From positions 930,001 through 994,000 of the forward strand of contig OX388341.1 of the NCBI GenBank assembly GCA_947579665.1: a stretch of DNA of 64,000 nt. The letters run 5' to 3'. This document shows positions 14,003-23,711 of the stretch, one piece after another (the stretch's first letter is position 1; every line of letters starts with the position of its first letter). A model generated the notes under the pieces. That model was not told the DNA's origin, searched no databases, and was given only the letters and a program-made list of their open reading frames with translations. The DNA is from Sympetrum striolatum. Its lineage: Eukaryota; Arthropoda; Insecta; Odonata; Libellulidae. Both the position numbers and the translations under genes were made by a program.

Positions 14003-15701
14003 GTATGTCTTTCCACAACAACTTGGCCGAATCGACTGATTAAATAGAAGAATTATTTGCGCGGCAAGTTCTTGTAGGAAATATATATTTCTAAAATCAA
14101 CAAGCTGTTTTCTCAATTCATGACCACCATTTTATGTTTGCACATTTTGTGAGAAATGGAACGAGGAATGTTATAGAAAGCACTATCTTTGTACGCAGCA
14201 GAAAGGATTCCCTAATAAATGGGACATACGTCAGATTTCTTTTTGAGTATACGAGAGAAAGAAACAAAAATACTTGGTAGTTTTCATATGAATACAGTAT
14301 AGAGAAAATTTTGTTTGTTTCTCCGCTGCTTACCACCAAATTAAGCTAAAACACATCGATTAAATCAATTATACCACTTTATGTGTAAACATGTCCTGAA
14401 TTATTTATCTTTCCGACTCTCTCGTCCATATTTGATTTCCCTCTAATATTGAAAATGCTTCGTCGTAATCTCTCTAAGCTGTTTCTTTTCTCGGCGAAAT
14501 ATTTTTTGGACTGGATTCGTGACTTCGGTTTATTTTTTTCCATCGACTTCATTTTATTACTTTTAATTATGTAGTTATGCAAGAGAGTATAAAATTTGAA
14601 AATGTTAAACAAAATTCCTGCAAAATGGATAATGGAAGTTATTTCCTGAAATAAAGTATGCAAACCATAATATGCTGGTAGATTTACTAAGGAACAATAT
14701 TTCCAGCCAAGTATGTTTATAAGTCATAAAAAATCGACTGATAATATTCCTCCCGTCGCGTGAACTTTCTAAGAGGCGTATGCAGAAATAGCCAATGGGT
14801 GTCTCATTATTGCAATTCAGTCATCATCTTCTCTCGTTTGATGCTCGAGGGAAGCTTAGAAGTGGGGCAATTGGTGGGCTGAATGACATTAGTGAAGCGC
14901 ACGAGTGAATGCTTTTGTTTTTTATTTGGAGATGGTAATTTTGGCAGATTTAGTTGGGAGTCTCGTCACGATCCGTGTCGAGCTCGGGGAATGTTTTCCC
15001 GCTAAAATGCGCCGATTCACAGACTTGTGGAAGACTTCCAGTTCTAAAACTCCTCTATCCCAGAAACTGCACCAGTTTCTGTCCGCGGTACTCTATCATC
15101 CAGAGTCACTTTCGATACCAATCTTTTCCCGAAGGTTGAATTCCACAAGAACATCAAAATTCTCCTCCATACTTAGAGGGCTAACATGCTCACCAAATGA
15201 TCCCACGCTTGTTTGAATGTTTCTCACCATAACTGCCACATTCATTCAAAATTTCGTTACCTCTTAATAGAATTTGATACATTGGAGCTGGAATGTCATT
15301 AATTCTATAAGTACGACAGTAGAAAAGAAATAATGTAGCACTCTCAAAAGGAATAATTTCTGTGTGTAATGTTTTCTATTGGACTATTGGAAGTTTCTAT
15401 TTGTCAATAATTTGAGAAAAATTAAGTAAAACCTCTTATTTCGTATAAAAATATTTCCAATCTTAATACTTATGATGTATTATTAGTTATACTTTCGATC
15501 GTTTTCATATCTTCACTGAGGCCAGTGAACCTGAAACCGTACTAAATATTAAGAATTAAAAATCACTGTTAACACCAAGTAGTTTTCTTAAGAATGTCAG
15601 AGATGCATTGGAAATAAATTTTAATTAAGTATTTAATCTACTATTTCACTGCAGGAAGAAACGATATCTAGATAAATAACCTTTTGCTTTTATCTTTACA
15701 G
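14003..15701. other. no gene seen; intergenic or 5' intron of the CPAP1 gene
   Basis: Open frames near 14118-14663 (minus) and 14905-15216 (plus) show no family features. Because the first coding exon of the CPAP1 gene begins at a splice acceptor (15700-15701), at least part of this stretch is likely a 5' UTR intron. No upstream donor was assigned. Confidence 0.45.
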
Positions 15702-15789
15702 ATTCGTTTGAGCGAATCTACTGCTGAAGACTACTTCAAGAAAACAGCGATTACGAGATATCGAATGATGTCGTCTACGACTTTGCTAT
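15702..15789 (+). CDS. CPAP1 gene, exon with 5' UTR and start codon
   Basis: A pyrimidine-rich acceptor (…ttatctttacag) ends at 15701 and a strong donor GTAAGT begins at 15790. Bases 15702-15764 are 5' UTR. Translation is taken to start at the first of two adjacent ATGs, 15765 (second at 15768), giving MMSSTTLL plus one base of a split leucine codon. Joined to 16448 it yields a textbook signal peptide, which is the main reason for choosing this start. Confidence 0.8.
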
Positions 15790-18700
15790 GTAAGTCATTT
15801 GAAAGGCCTAATAACTCGAATGGGCGAATAACGATTGTTATTTTCCGATTATGAATTTTCAACTAGCTTGACGAGGAAAATATTGCTAAGGATAAAACCA
15901 TAAATAATGGGATTAAAAATTCCAAATAAAATAAGAATCCATAATATCTGACTACAAATGTGGGATAAATATTTTTCCAAATGACAATCTTATAATTTAA
16001 TTTTACAACACAAGGTAAATTTCCGAGCGGTTTTCACTTGTGTCACGAGTGTTTAACTATATGGATTATTTTAATAAAAGAGAACTGTAATAGTTATTTA
16101 ATACTTTTCAAATATTTAGTGGGTAAATATGAAAATTTAATGGACATATTGATATAAATTTCTGATAAGTTAATTTTTTAAGCATTATGAATTCGAGTAC
16201 TGTGAACCATTGTTTCTGAGCCATAAACAGGATGCAGGTGATCTGCAAAAACGGGCCGCGGAGTTTTTTTGGCAATAAATATACGGAAATTTCCTCCTTT
16301 ACTTTTGCATAATTTAACTTAGCCATTTGAGTTAATTAATAAAAATATGTTTTGTATCTTTTAGATAAAAAAAAGCGATTTAACCAATCGCTGATTTGAG
16401 TATACCCGCTGACCGAGATTGTAATTCTTTAGTCTCGTTTATTCCAGTGACCCTAGCGGTCATCCTGCTTGGACAGGTCACTGCCCAGCGTAGACCTCCA
16501 AATTATAGCCTCGACGATATGCCTGAGACCAATTTCGACTGCAGCGACAAAATCGAAGGTGGATACTACGCAGATCCAGAAGCCGATTGTCAGATGTTTC
16601 ATGTTTGCGTCAGAATGCCAGGAAATGACGTAAGAATAAATTAGAGGCATACTTATTCTGGGATGGAGAAAAATCTTATATTTAAGATTTTCTAAAAAGC
16701 TTGTTAATTCGTGCATTAGCCTTCTTTGTAAAGAATATTACGACATTTCACCATCACCGTAAAAACGTTCACATGAGGGAAAAAACTTCACATCTATAAA
16801 ATTAACAATGGATTACTAATAATTTAAACGATCCAAATCCTAATGAAAGTGTTCCTCTGGATATCCCTTAGCATTCCAAACTGATATTTCTTGTCAAATT
16901 AAGGTGTAGCAATTATAGCTAGAAGGATACCATTAATTCCTCTATGATTGGGATTTTTCTCCTTCCATATACGCTTCTTCGATAATTTTACCATCGTCCA
17001 ATCACTTTAATCCGCAGGTGCAAGATTACCGATTCCTGTGTCCCAACGACACCATGTTCGACCAGGAAAATCGCATCTGCGCAAATTGGTTTGACATCGA
17101 TTGCGAAGCAGCCGCAGTGTATTATGGGAATTCTTTCGATTTGTATCGCCTTGGCTCATCCGGTAACGTCGACCAGAGGCTTACTGAGGTTAGTACCTTC
17201 GCCATATTTCTCAATTCTTTAGCTGAGTCAAAAGCACATTAAATCTGTCCGTAGATAAAACAGATCATTCCGCCTCCAAATTTTCAATGTTTTAAATCTG
17301 TAGAAAAATTAAAATCTTTGATTTTATACTGATATACTGAAGAACTTAAACTTCAAAGATTCACTATTTTGAAACTTTTAATTGCCATGGGAACATCCTT
17401 AAATTATTTTCCTGCATTTTTGGTATTACCGAGCCATTAATCTCGTGGATTAATTGAGGTGAGCATTGAGGTGGAACACTTTCCTCTTAACATCACGTTC
17501 AGACTCTGATCTGTGCACTTCAACGAAGTAGTGATCATTTCTTTAGTTGCATGTTCAGTTGCATGAAAGTATATGAAAGTTGCATGTAAATCGCGATGAT
17601 TCCACTCACTCTAATTCGGTATCTAAATTCACATTATACTTCACAAGCCGCCTTTCGGCGTGCGATTGGGGTATCATTCATTCAAAAGTAAAATGTACGA
17701 ATTGCTCACCAGTTACTCAATGAACTGCCTCAAGAAATTCTAAGGTAAAGAATATAAGCAGTCATAGCTGTAAAATGAATCAGTTTACTTTTAAAGCATT
17801 TTACTAATTCTATTTTCTATGATTTAGATTGTAGCTTCTCCAGCACCAATCATATCTTTGGGTCCTTCCACTGCCCGTCCTTTGGGAGGCAACAGACCGC
17901 GCACCAGTGGCACTGGATACTATTCCAGCCGACGCAGTGGCCCTAGGAACAACTTCGAAACCAATTCGGCTGATGACGAGAGCCTCGTGAGGAGCGCGAC
18001 AGGCGACCGACGCCTGCAAAGAACAGAAGAGGAAAGGCAGATTTCATCGGAAGCCGAAGGCGATTCCTACGAAGACTCCCCTAAGAGGCGCACTGTCAAC
18101 AAGAAGAAGGTGGCATTGAGGAAGCTTAACCGCAACCGTGGAAATGATAACTTAGACGCGTCATACACCAAATCTGAGACCACCTACCAATCCTCAAGCA
18201 ATAGTTACATCTCCTCCACAACTCCTGTACCGAACACAGAGAGGTCGAGCTTCAACTTCCGAGGATCGAATAATTACAACGGGTTCCCAAGAAACGGAGG
18301 GAACAGAAATAACTTTGCCAATAACAACCAAGTTAGTGCAGAACCTCCAGCAAACACTCAGCAGTTCAACAACGACTATCGAGGTCAGCAAGGAGGGGAC
18401 TTCAACAACGCTCAGAGGCAACACAAAACTCCATCAACCGTTTCCGTTGGAACAACATACAGAGCTCCATCTCCAACCACGACTGTTAGTCCTTTTCCAT
18501 CCTCTTTCTCCGGTAATTACCAAAATTACCAGAGACCACCAAGCAGGCCCAGTGCCTCACCAAACACAGCCCCCGAGTCCTACCCATCACCAACCACCTT
18601 CTCTCCCTCAACTCAACAGAACAACAACTTCAACACAGGCTTCGTGAGAAACAGCAACAACTACGACAGGACCAACCCTGTCCCAACAACATATGCCCCA

Positions 18701-19720
18701 TCAACTCAGAGACAAAACAATGTCAACGCTTTCAACGGAAACAACTTTCAGAATCCCAACCCAGCTCCTACCACATACTCGCCACCAACATCCAAATCCA
18801 CCAACTACAACCCATACACTGCTAATTTCAACAACAACTTCAACTCCCAGACCACAACCACCGTCGCACCTAGCGCTTCCGATTACAACTCCTTCAGAAC
18901 AAGCAACTTCCAGAGAAACAACTTCAACTCTTACAGCTCCATTGCACCCACCACTACTCAACAAACCACTACCGTGGCACCTACCAGCCGCAGACAGCCT
19001 TATAACAACAGAAGATCGTTCCAGTCTCCAGCACCCTTCCAACTGGAAGAGGACGAGTCTCTGAAGACCGCTCAGAGTGCCAACTTCGGGTCTAATGACG
19101 ATTATGTTGGCAGCAACACATTCCGCGGAGTTGGGAATAAAGCACAAAATAACTTCACAAAAACCTATCTCCCTACTACCGCAGCACCTTTCCAGAACAA
19201 CAACAGAGCAAACAACAGATATCAGGGAGGAAACACAGAGACGACTGCCGCTTACACCGGACGATCCACGTTCAGATTTTCCCCTAACAACAACGGCCAG
19301 TCTAGTTTCAGCGCAACTCCCAGCACCACCTCAGTTCCCGTCACTCGAGGAAGCTTCCGAAACGCGTACAGCCAACCGATTCCAAGCGGACCGAGCAGCC
19401 AATCGGTCCCCCAGAGTCCCAGCACGAGAGTTAATGATGGCTTTACCAACCGCTCACCTGTAACGACTGCCCCCCCTCAAAACTCAGTATCTAACGTGAA
19501 CAACCTCGCCAGAGGTAACAAGCCCATTGCGCCAGAGAAGCCGCAAGCCCCTCTGCCTGCGGCCCAGGGCCAGCAAAAAGGAGGTGAGGCATACGACTAC
19601 GCCTACTACGACGACTCAGGGGCTACGTACGACTACGAGGGCTTCGAGGCTGAAGCAGAGGCGCATTTCGGGAAAACGAACAAAGGATCGAAAGTGACGC
19701 CGCCCGTCCCAAGAAACTGA
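15765..19720 (+). CDS. cuticular protein analogous to peritrophins, one chitin-binding domain (CPAP1-like), long low-complexity tail
   Basis: Spliced CDS: 15765-15789, 16448-16629, 17018-17188, 17828-19720; 2,271 nt, 756 residues, phases 1, 0, 0 all agree. Residues 1-21 form a signal peptide cut after QVTA. Residues 40-98 are a ChtBD2/peritrophin-A domain with cysteines at 40, 56, 62, 77, 90 and 98 (C-x15-C-x5-C-x14-C-x12-C-x7-C), matching the CPAP1 spacing, with GGYYAD and MFHVC as typical blocks. From about residue 127 the protein is a disordered N/Q/P/S/T-rich extension with repeated NNFN and TTYAP-like motifs, a basic patch near 210-229 and a Tyr/Asp/Glu patch near 717-741. Family members are secreted and bind chitin in cuticle or apical matrix. 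A single domain excludes the three-domain CPAP3/obstructor group. Orthology to one particular CPAP1 gene is not claimed. Confidence 0.9.
16448..16629 (+). CDS. CPAP1 gene exon: end of signal peptide and first half of the ChtBD2 domain
   Basis: Acceptor TTTATTCCAG ends at 16447; donor GTAAGA begins at 16630. The exon enters in phase 1 (TG completes leucine) and leaves in phase 0. It encodes the hydrophobic signal core, the mature N terminus QRRPPNYS, and cysteines 1-3 of the domain. The open frame continues upstream to 16396 without an ATG, so the exon cannot be the first coding exon. Confidence 0.9.
17018..17188 (+). CDS. CPAP1 gene exon: second half of the ChtBD2 domain
   Basis: Acceptor TAATCCGCAG ends at 17017 and donor GTTAGT begins at 17189. 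57 codons, phase 0 on both sides. It carries cysteines 4-6 (YRFLCPNDTMFDQ, RICANWFDIDC), the most conserved part of the fold. The intron between cysteines 3 and 4 splits the domain. Confidence 0.9.
17828..19720 (+). CDS. CPAP1 gene terminal exon: low-complexity tail and stop
   Basis: Acceptor TATGATTTAG ends at 17827; stop TGA at 19718-19720. This single 1.9-kb exon encodes 630 residues rich in Asn, Gln, Pro, Ser and Thr, with Thr/Pro runs suited to O-glycosylation. Codons such as AAC, CCA and ACC are GC-richer than the surrounding DNA. Long shadow frames in the other five frames arise from this composition and are not genes. Confidence 0.9.
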   Translation: MVASPAPIISLGPSTARPLGGNRPRTSGTGYYSSRRSGPRNNFETNSADDESLVRSATGDRRLQRTEEERQISSEAEGDSYEDSPKRRTVNKKKVALRKLNRNRGNDNLDASYTKSETTYQSSSNSYISSTTPVPNTERSSFNFRGSNNYNGFPRNGGNRNNFANNNQVSAEPPANTQQFNNDYRGQQGGDFNNAQRQHKTPSTVSVGTTYRAPSPTTTVSPFPSSFSGNYQNYQRPPSRPSASPNTAPESYPSPTTFSPSTQQNNNFNTGFVRNSNNYDRTNPVPTTYAPSTQRQNNVNAFNGNNFQNPNPAPTTYSPPTSKSTNYNPYTANFNNNFNSQTTTTVAPSASDYNSFRTSNFQRNNFNSYSSIAPTTTQQTTTVAPTSRRQPYNNRRSFQSPAPFQLEEDESLKTAQSANFGSNDDYVGSNTFRGVGNKAQNNFTKTYLPTTAAPFQNNNRANNRYQGGNTETTAAYTGRSTFRFSPNNNGQSSFSATPSTTSVPVTRGSFRNAYSQPIPSGPSSQSVPQSPSTRVNDGFTNRSPVTTAPPQNSVSNVNNLARGNKPIAPEKPQAPLPAAQGQQKGGEAYDYAYYDDSGATYDYEGFEAEAEAHFGKTNKGSKVTPPVPRN

Positions 19721-20565
19721 ACGCAGGTTTCTTCCACGCCGAGAAAAATCAAATGACATTAATTAATCTAATGCACGAAGAAATGATAGACCATTCGTGT
19801 TCATCCGTGCTCGTGAATTTGTTGAGTGAGGCCTGTGTATGAGAAAATTTCTTTCCATCGAGTACCCTTTCATGGTTAGGAGTTTAATCAAAGGAAATGT
19901 TATTATGGAAAGTGGCGTAGAGAAAGGAATTTAATTCAAATATCCCCTCAGGTTTAAAAAGCAAAAAACACTTCCGGATGCATATAGACTATGCTTGAGT
20001 TTTTACTTCGCTCTTTATTCACCAAATTGTGCCAAACGCAATATGATTTGGAACCGAAAAATTCTTCAAAGATGTTGGTCGCTTAAAAACTAACAAGTGT
20101 GTTCAGTCTTTCTGACGTCATCTTTTGTTGATATCATGTGATGTATGGGATGAGACTGCACTTGATGCTACTCAGAGAGCAATAATGATGTAGAATAAAC
20201 TGTAGTCGAGATGAACGTGTCCAATTATAGTTCATTTTACGATGTTTTTAAAGGAACGGATTTGTAAATACATTTGCTCAAAATTTAATCTCTGGCAAAG
20301 CTTGCCACATTCATTGTAACATAATCTGTAGTAAGGATCGATTCTGTATTTTTTTATTTATCAAATGAAATATCCTTAGACAAAACCGTTAAAACATTGA
20401 TTGTAAGATTCCTTTTATTATTTATCAGACAAGTTTCGTTTTCCCTAATGATTACAGTCTGATGAAATATTCTTTGGCTCCAAAATTTCAATGTGTGCTA
20501 TAGTAAAGGAATCTGCAAGATGTACATATGCCTGTGCAACATTTGTTTTTTAATTTTTTAATAAA
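19721..20565 (+). promoter_or_regulatory. CPAP1 3' UTR with candidate polyadenylation signals
   Basis: No coding sequence. Canonical AATAAA hexamers stand at 20194-20199 and 20560-20565, the second after a T-run (TTTGTTTTTTAATTTTTTA). Either could end the transcript; the sequence alone does not decide. Confidence 0.5.
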
Positions 20566-21312
20566 TATTTTTCACCAACCATAAATCAAGCATTATTTTT
20601 GTAATAGATACCTCGCACTCACACTACGTATTACAATATATAATTCTCGAACTGGGCGAAATTTCAAATGTTTTAGGATGAGAGAAAGCATAGGGCAATG
20701 GCAAATGCTTAATTTACTTTTGTCTTATTTTTAGTTGACTTCTATAGCATCTTAACCTCGTCTCCACATTACCTCTGCATGGCATTCTTCGTTTAAGTCA
20801 CTACGGATTCTCTGACCAAACTTTACCAAAAGCTATTCAATGAGCTGAAAACTATTCCATTCCTTTTCCCGAAAACACCGCACAGCTAATATAACAGCTT
20901 GCATGATTTTGAATTCTCACAGTATGATGGCATTAACTAGCCGATAAAAGGTTCGCAGTTAAAAATATTTTGTAGAAGAAGTAAATTAGTTACTAGTTTT
21001 ACATTTTATAAAATACTAGTTGAACTTCCCGTTGAATCTCAACGAGGAAATAAAAACTAACGAATACTAATGGCGACTTAGCGAACTCTCGAGAAATTTT
21101 TAGACACTTAATGTAGTTAATGAGACTCAGAAATGACTATTTGAGTAGTAAACGAAAATTACATTCAGTCACTTCATTGTTTTGCAATCGTACATTGACG
21201 GTTCAGTTCCAAATATACAAACGAAGAAATTGCACTTAGAGATGATATTAAAGAGAGAAATCGACAAAATAATTAGTTTTGATAAAAGTGCTTCGACAGC
21301 TCAAGTCATTTC
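20566..21312. other. no feature recognised
   Basis: AT-rich intergenic DNA downstream of the CPAP1 gene. No long frame, repeat or RNA gene seen. Confidence 0.5.
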
Positions 21313-21386
21313 GCTCCCATCGGGAGTCGAACCCGGGACCGCTTTCACGAGAGCCGAGGGTAATACCCACATGGCTATCCGAGAGC
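21313..21386 (-). repeat. tRNA-derived (SINE-like) sequence
   Basis: On the minus strand 74 nt fold like a tRNA: a 7-bp acceptor stem (GCTCTCG with TGGGAGC, including G-U pairs), an A-box-like TAGCCATGTGGG, and a B box GGTTCGACTCC in a T arm directly followed by the acceptor 3' strand. The anticodon arm is not convincing and there is no clear Pol III terminator, so a SINE head or tRNA pseudogene is more likely than a functional tRNA. Confidence 0.6.
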
Positions 21387-21867
21387 CCGAGATTGATGGT
21401 ATAATGATCTCCAAAACTAAAGATGTAAATCCACACGGTAACCCAATTACCAAACACATAAAATAATATCATTGCGCACTTCAATTCTGCTAAAAATATC
21501 CCAATTTTTCCCCTGGGCTGACGAATATCTTGTAGTTCCGCTCCTTGTTCATGATAAAGAAACATTTAACTGTCAATTTCTGGATAATTAACTCACACTC
21601 CTATATCGTCGTAAGTTTGACCCAGAGGTCACCGTAACAGTAAATACTGGAACCACAGGAAATTGCATACTCTTTCAAAAGGCTGATACCTAATAATTAG
21701 TACTTTTAAATGACATCAATTCACCCTTAAGGAAAAACATGTGAGCTAGGCATCAGCAATAGCGTTGGTCGTAATGAGAACCAGCTGTCAAGAGATTGAT
21801 AGAGTTACAGATTACCACACCATTTGCTAGGACCTACGTTTCATTTAGTTGATAAAATACTTAGGCT

Positions 21868-22162
21868 CAGGGCCGTTTTTAGGCATACGCGGTCGCGTAG
21901 GGCCCCGTCAACTTAGGGGCCCCGCCGCCAAGCCACAAAAAGGACATAAAACATTTCAATAATCAAAAGCATAATTAAGCATATTGCAAAATCACTTTTT
22001 TTAGCTATAAAATTAATTTGTTTAATGGGATTTGGAAATAAACTTTTTACAATGAATGCAATATGTATTATATTAAATTATTACAGAGGGGCAGCCCTGG
22101 GGTCTATAGGGCCCCATACAATAATGTTGCGTAGGGCCCCCAAAATTATAAGAACGGGCCTG
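21868..22162. mobile_element. non-autonomous hAT element (MITE), 295 bp, with 8-bp target duplication
   Basis: The left end starts CAGGGCCGTTTTTAGG; the right end, complemented, starts CAGGCCCGTTCTTAT: short inverted ends of the CAGGG(N)C kind common in hAT transposons. Flanks are CTTAGGCT (21860-21867) and CTTAAGCT (22163-22170), an 8-bp duplication with one mismatch, the hAT length. The interior holds GGGGCCCC-type blocks and an AT-rich centre; no transposase. Confidence 0.8.
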
Positions 22163-22783
22163 CTTAAGCTAATAGATGTCAATCAATTAACCGATCGTCT
22201 TTTCCCTCAGTTAACTATCAGTCAAATTGATAGACCACTGCCCTCCCTAGTCAAGGACCATGTTCTTATCAGCTGGCTAACTTCCTTTAAAACGCAGCAT
22301 CATGCCTGTTTCTGCATTTCAAATATAATATCAAGACAAATCTGCAATCAAAATGGTTATTAAGACCCTATGGGCAAGACTGGGTAGTATAAATCAACTT
22401 GCCACGCTTTTTACACTGGGCTGACTTCCAGAAGATTTCATGTCCATTCTCATGAAAATTTTAAGTATTTGAGAAAAACTTTCCTCCTCTCATCTTGCTA
22501 AAAATATTTTACATAAACAGCGATTCACCACCTTACATCCCAAAGTCTCAAACTAAAGGTATTTTTTAAATGCTTTAGAAGAGTTCTAAATCATTCGTCA
22601 TCCTAGTTCCCTAAATATTCCTCTCAAGAACAGCCAGCTGTTCCCTTCTTCATCCCCTATCTTGCAAGTTAATCTTGTTCTCTCTCCCATTGACTCTCTA
22701 CAGCCCAAACCACTTTAACTTCCTCCTTCCCAAATCGCCATCCACTTATTATTAACGACATATTGTTTGGTGTTTGTGGATGT

Positions 22784-22816
22784 GACCTAATGCATTGATT
22801 TGCTGAAACCGGTCGT
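22784..22816 (+). ncRNA. decayed hammerhead ribozyme, first of a direct pair
   Basis: GAAACCGGTC is intact at 22805-22814 (GAAA, loopless helix III ACCGGT, GTC cleavage triplet), and AC/GT bases flank the core as in helix I. The CUGANGA box is degraded to a CTAATG-like string near 22786, so catalysis is unlikely. It lies 650 bp upstream of a second hammerhead on the same strand, the arrangement expected of two terminal repeats of a Penelope-like element or a retrozyme. Confidence 0.45.
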
Positions 22817-23433
22817 AGGTAGTCATGAATAAAAGCTGACTGTAAGGTATTCAGCCCAAGGGCCGGTTGGTACATCATCCCCTCCGGCATAAGCTACTAA
22901 GAGCATGCAGAGAGGAATGAGGTTCACTAGGCCGGATGAGGAGTGAGGTTGTTTTCCATTGCTTTCCTCACTGAGCCAGAATGCTATAAGCGGAACATGT
23001 CCATGCAAGTGAAGCACAATGACTCTATGAGTAACACTTTTCGGGGCATTCTGTAAGGACAGACCTTGATTAGTGCAATTATGAATATAATATTGTGTGG
23101 AAAATTGAATGTATTTCCTTTCTTCAAAATGATATTTCCATTCGAATTAAAAATGATAGTAGAAAAAAGAATAATTGATATTCATGCAATATGTGGCAAT
23201 ATTGTGATTACATTTTTGTTTGCCAACCCCTCGCCAATCTTAGGTGCCATTTATTTCATTTTCTCCTCTCATTCTCTCCCTTTTCCTTCAATTCTTCCCT
23301 CCCCATCCTCGCTTTCTTGGCCTCCTATTGGTTCGCCTGCCCTTCCTACTGCTTTGTTTATCCTTGCTCTTCATTGGTCTACCCACCCCTGGCTATTTTG
23401 CATTTATGTGTGCTGTTTTCCTCTTTTGTTTAC

Positions 23434-23464
23434 CTGATGATGCAGCCTTACTGCAAAACTGATC
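23434..23464 (+). ncRNA. decayed hammerhead ribozyme, second of a direct pair
   Basis: CTGATGA is intact at 23434-23440, followed by a good helix II (TGCAG/CTGCA with a CCTTA loop, 23441-23455). The GAAAC and CCGATC positions now read AAAAC and CTGATC; both changes are CpG-to-TpG/CpA transitions, the usual decay of methylated repeats. Reverting them in thought gives a complete core, so this is a mutated hammerhead, not a chance match. Confidence 0.5.
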
Positions 23465-23559
23465 ATGTATTGTTGAATTTCGTCTGGTTCAGTAAAAGCT
23501 TGTTAAAATGTCTTTCTGTGTCAATGAATGCCACAAAATCCCAAGGAAGAATAGACTTG

Positions 23560-23640
23560 AAAAAGGTCCCACGAGACCGGGAATCAAACCTGGGTCTCCC
23601 GATTGCCGGTTAGGTGCTCTGTCCAGGCTACATGCCATTT
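23560..23640 (-). repeat. tRNA-derived sequence with B box and T-run terminator
   Basis: On the minus strand the order is A-box-like TAGCCTGGACAGAGCACC, then B box GGTTTGATTCC (GGTTCRANNCC with a CpG decay), then a T-run after GGGACC, as in a Pol III unit. Acceptor pairing is poor, so it is a SINE head or tRNA pseudogene. It sits about 100 bp downstream of the second hammerhead and may belong to the same retroelement. Confidence 0.55.
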
Positions 23641-23711
23641 CGCGCAAATAACATTTACCTTATTTCCATGTTCATACCACAAAATTTAAGCCTCACCTTG
23701 GGTCTCATATA

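Noticed and set aside
18194..19463. shadow frames of 65-148 codons in other frames of the CPAP1 tail
   Set aside because: They follow from biased composition of the true coding strand; no domains or splice support.
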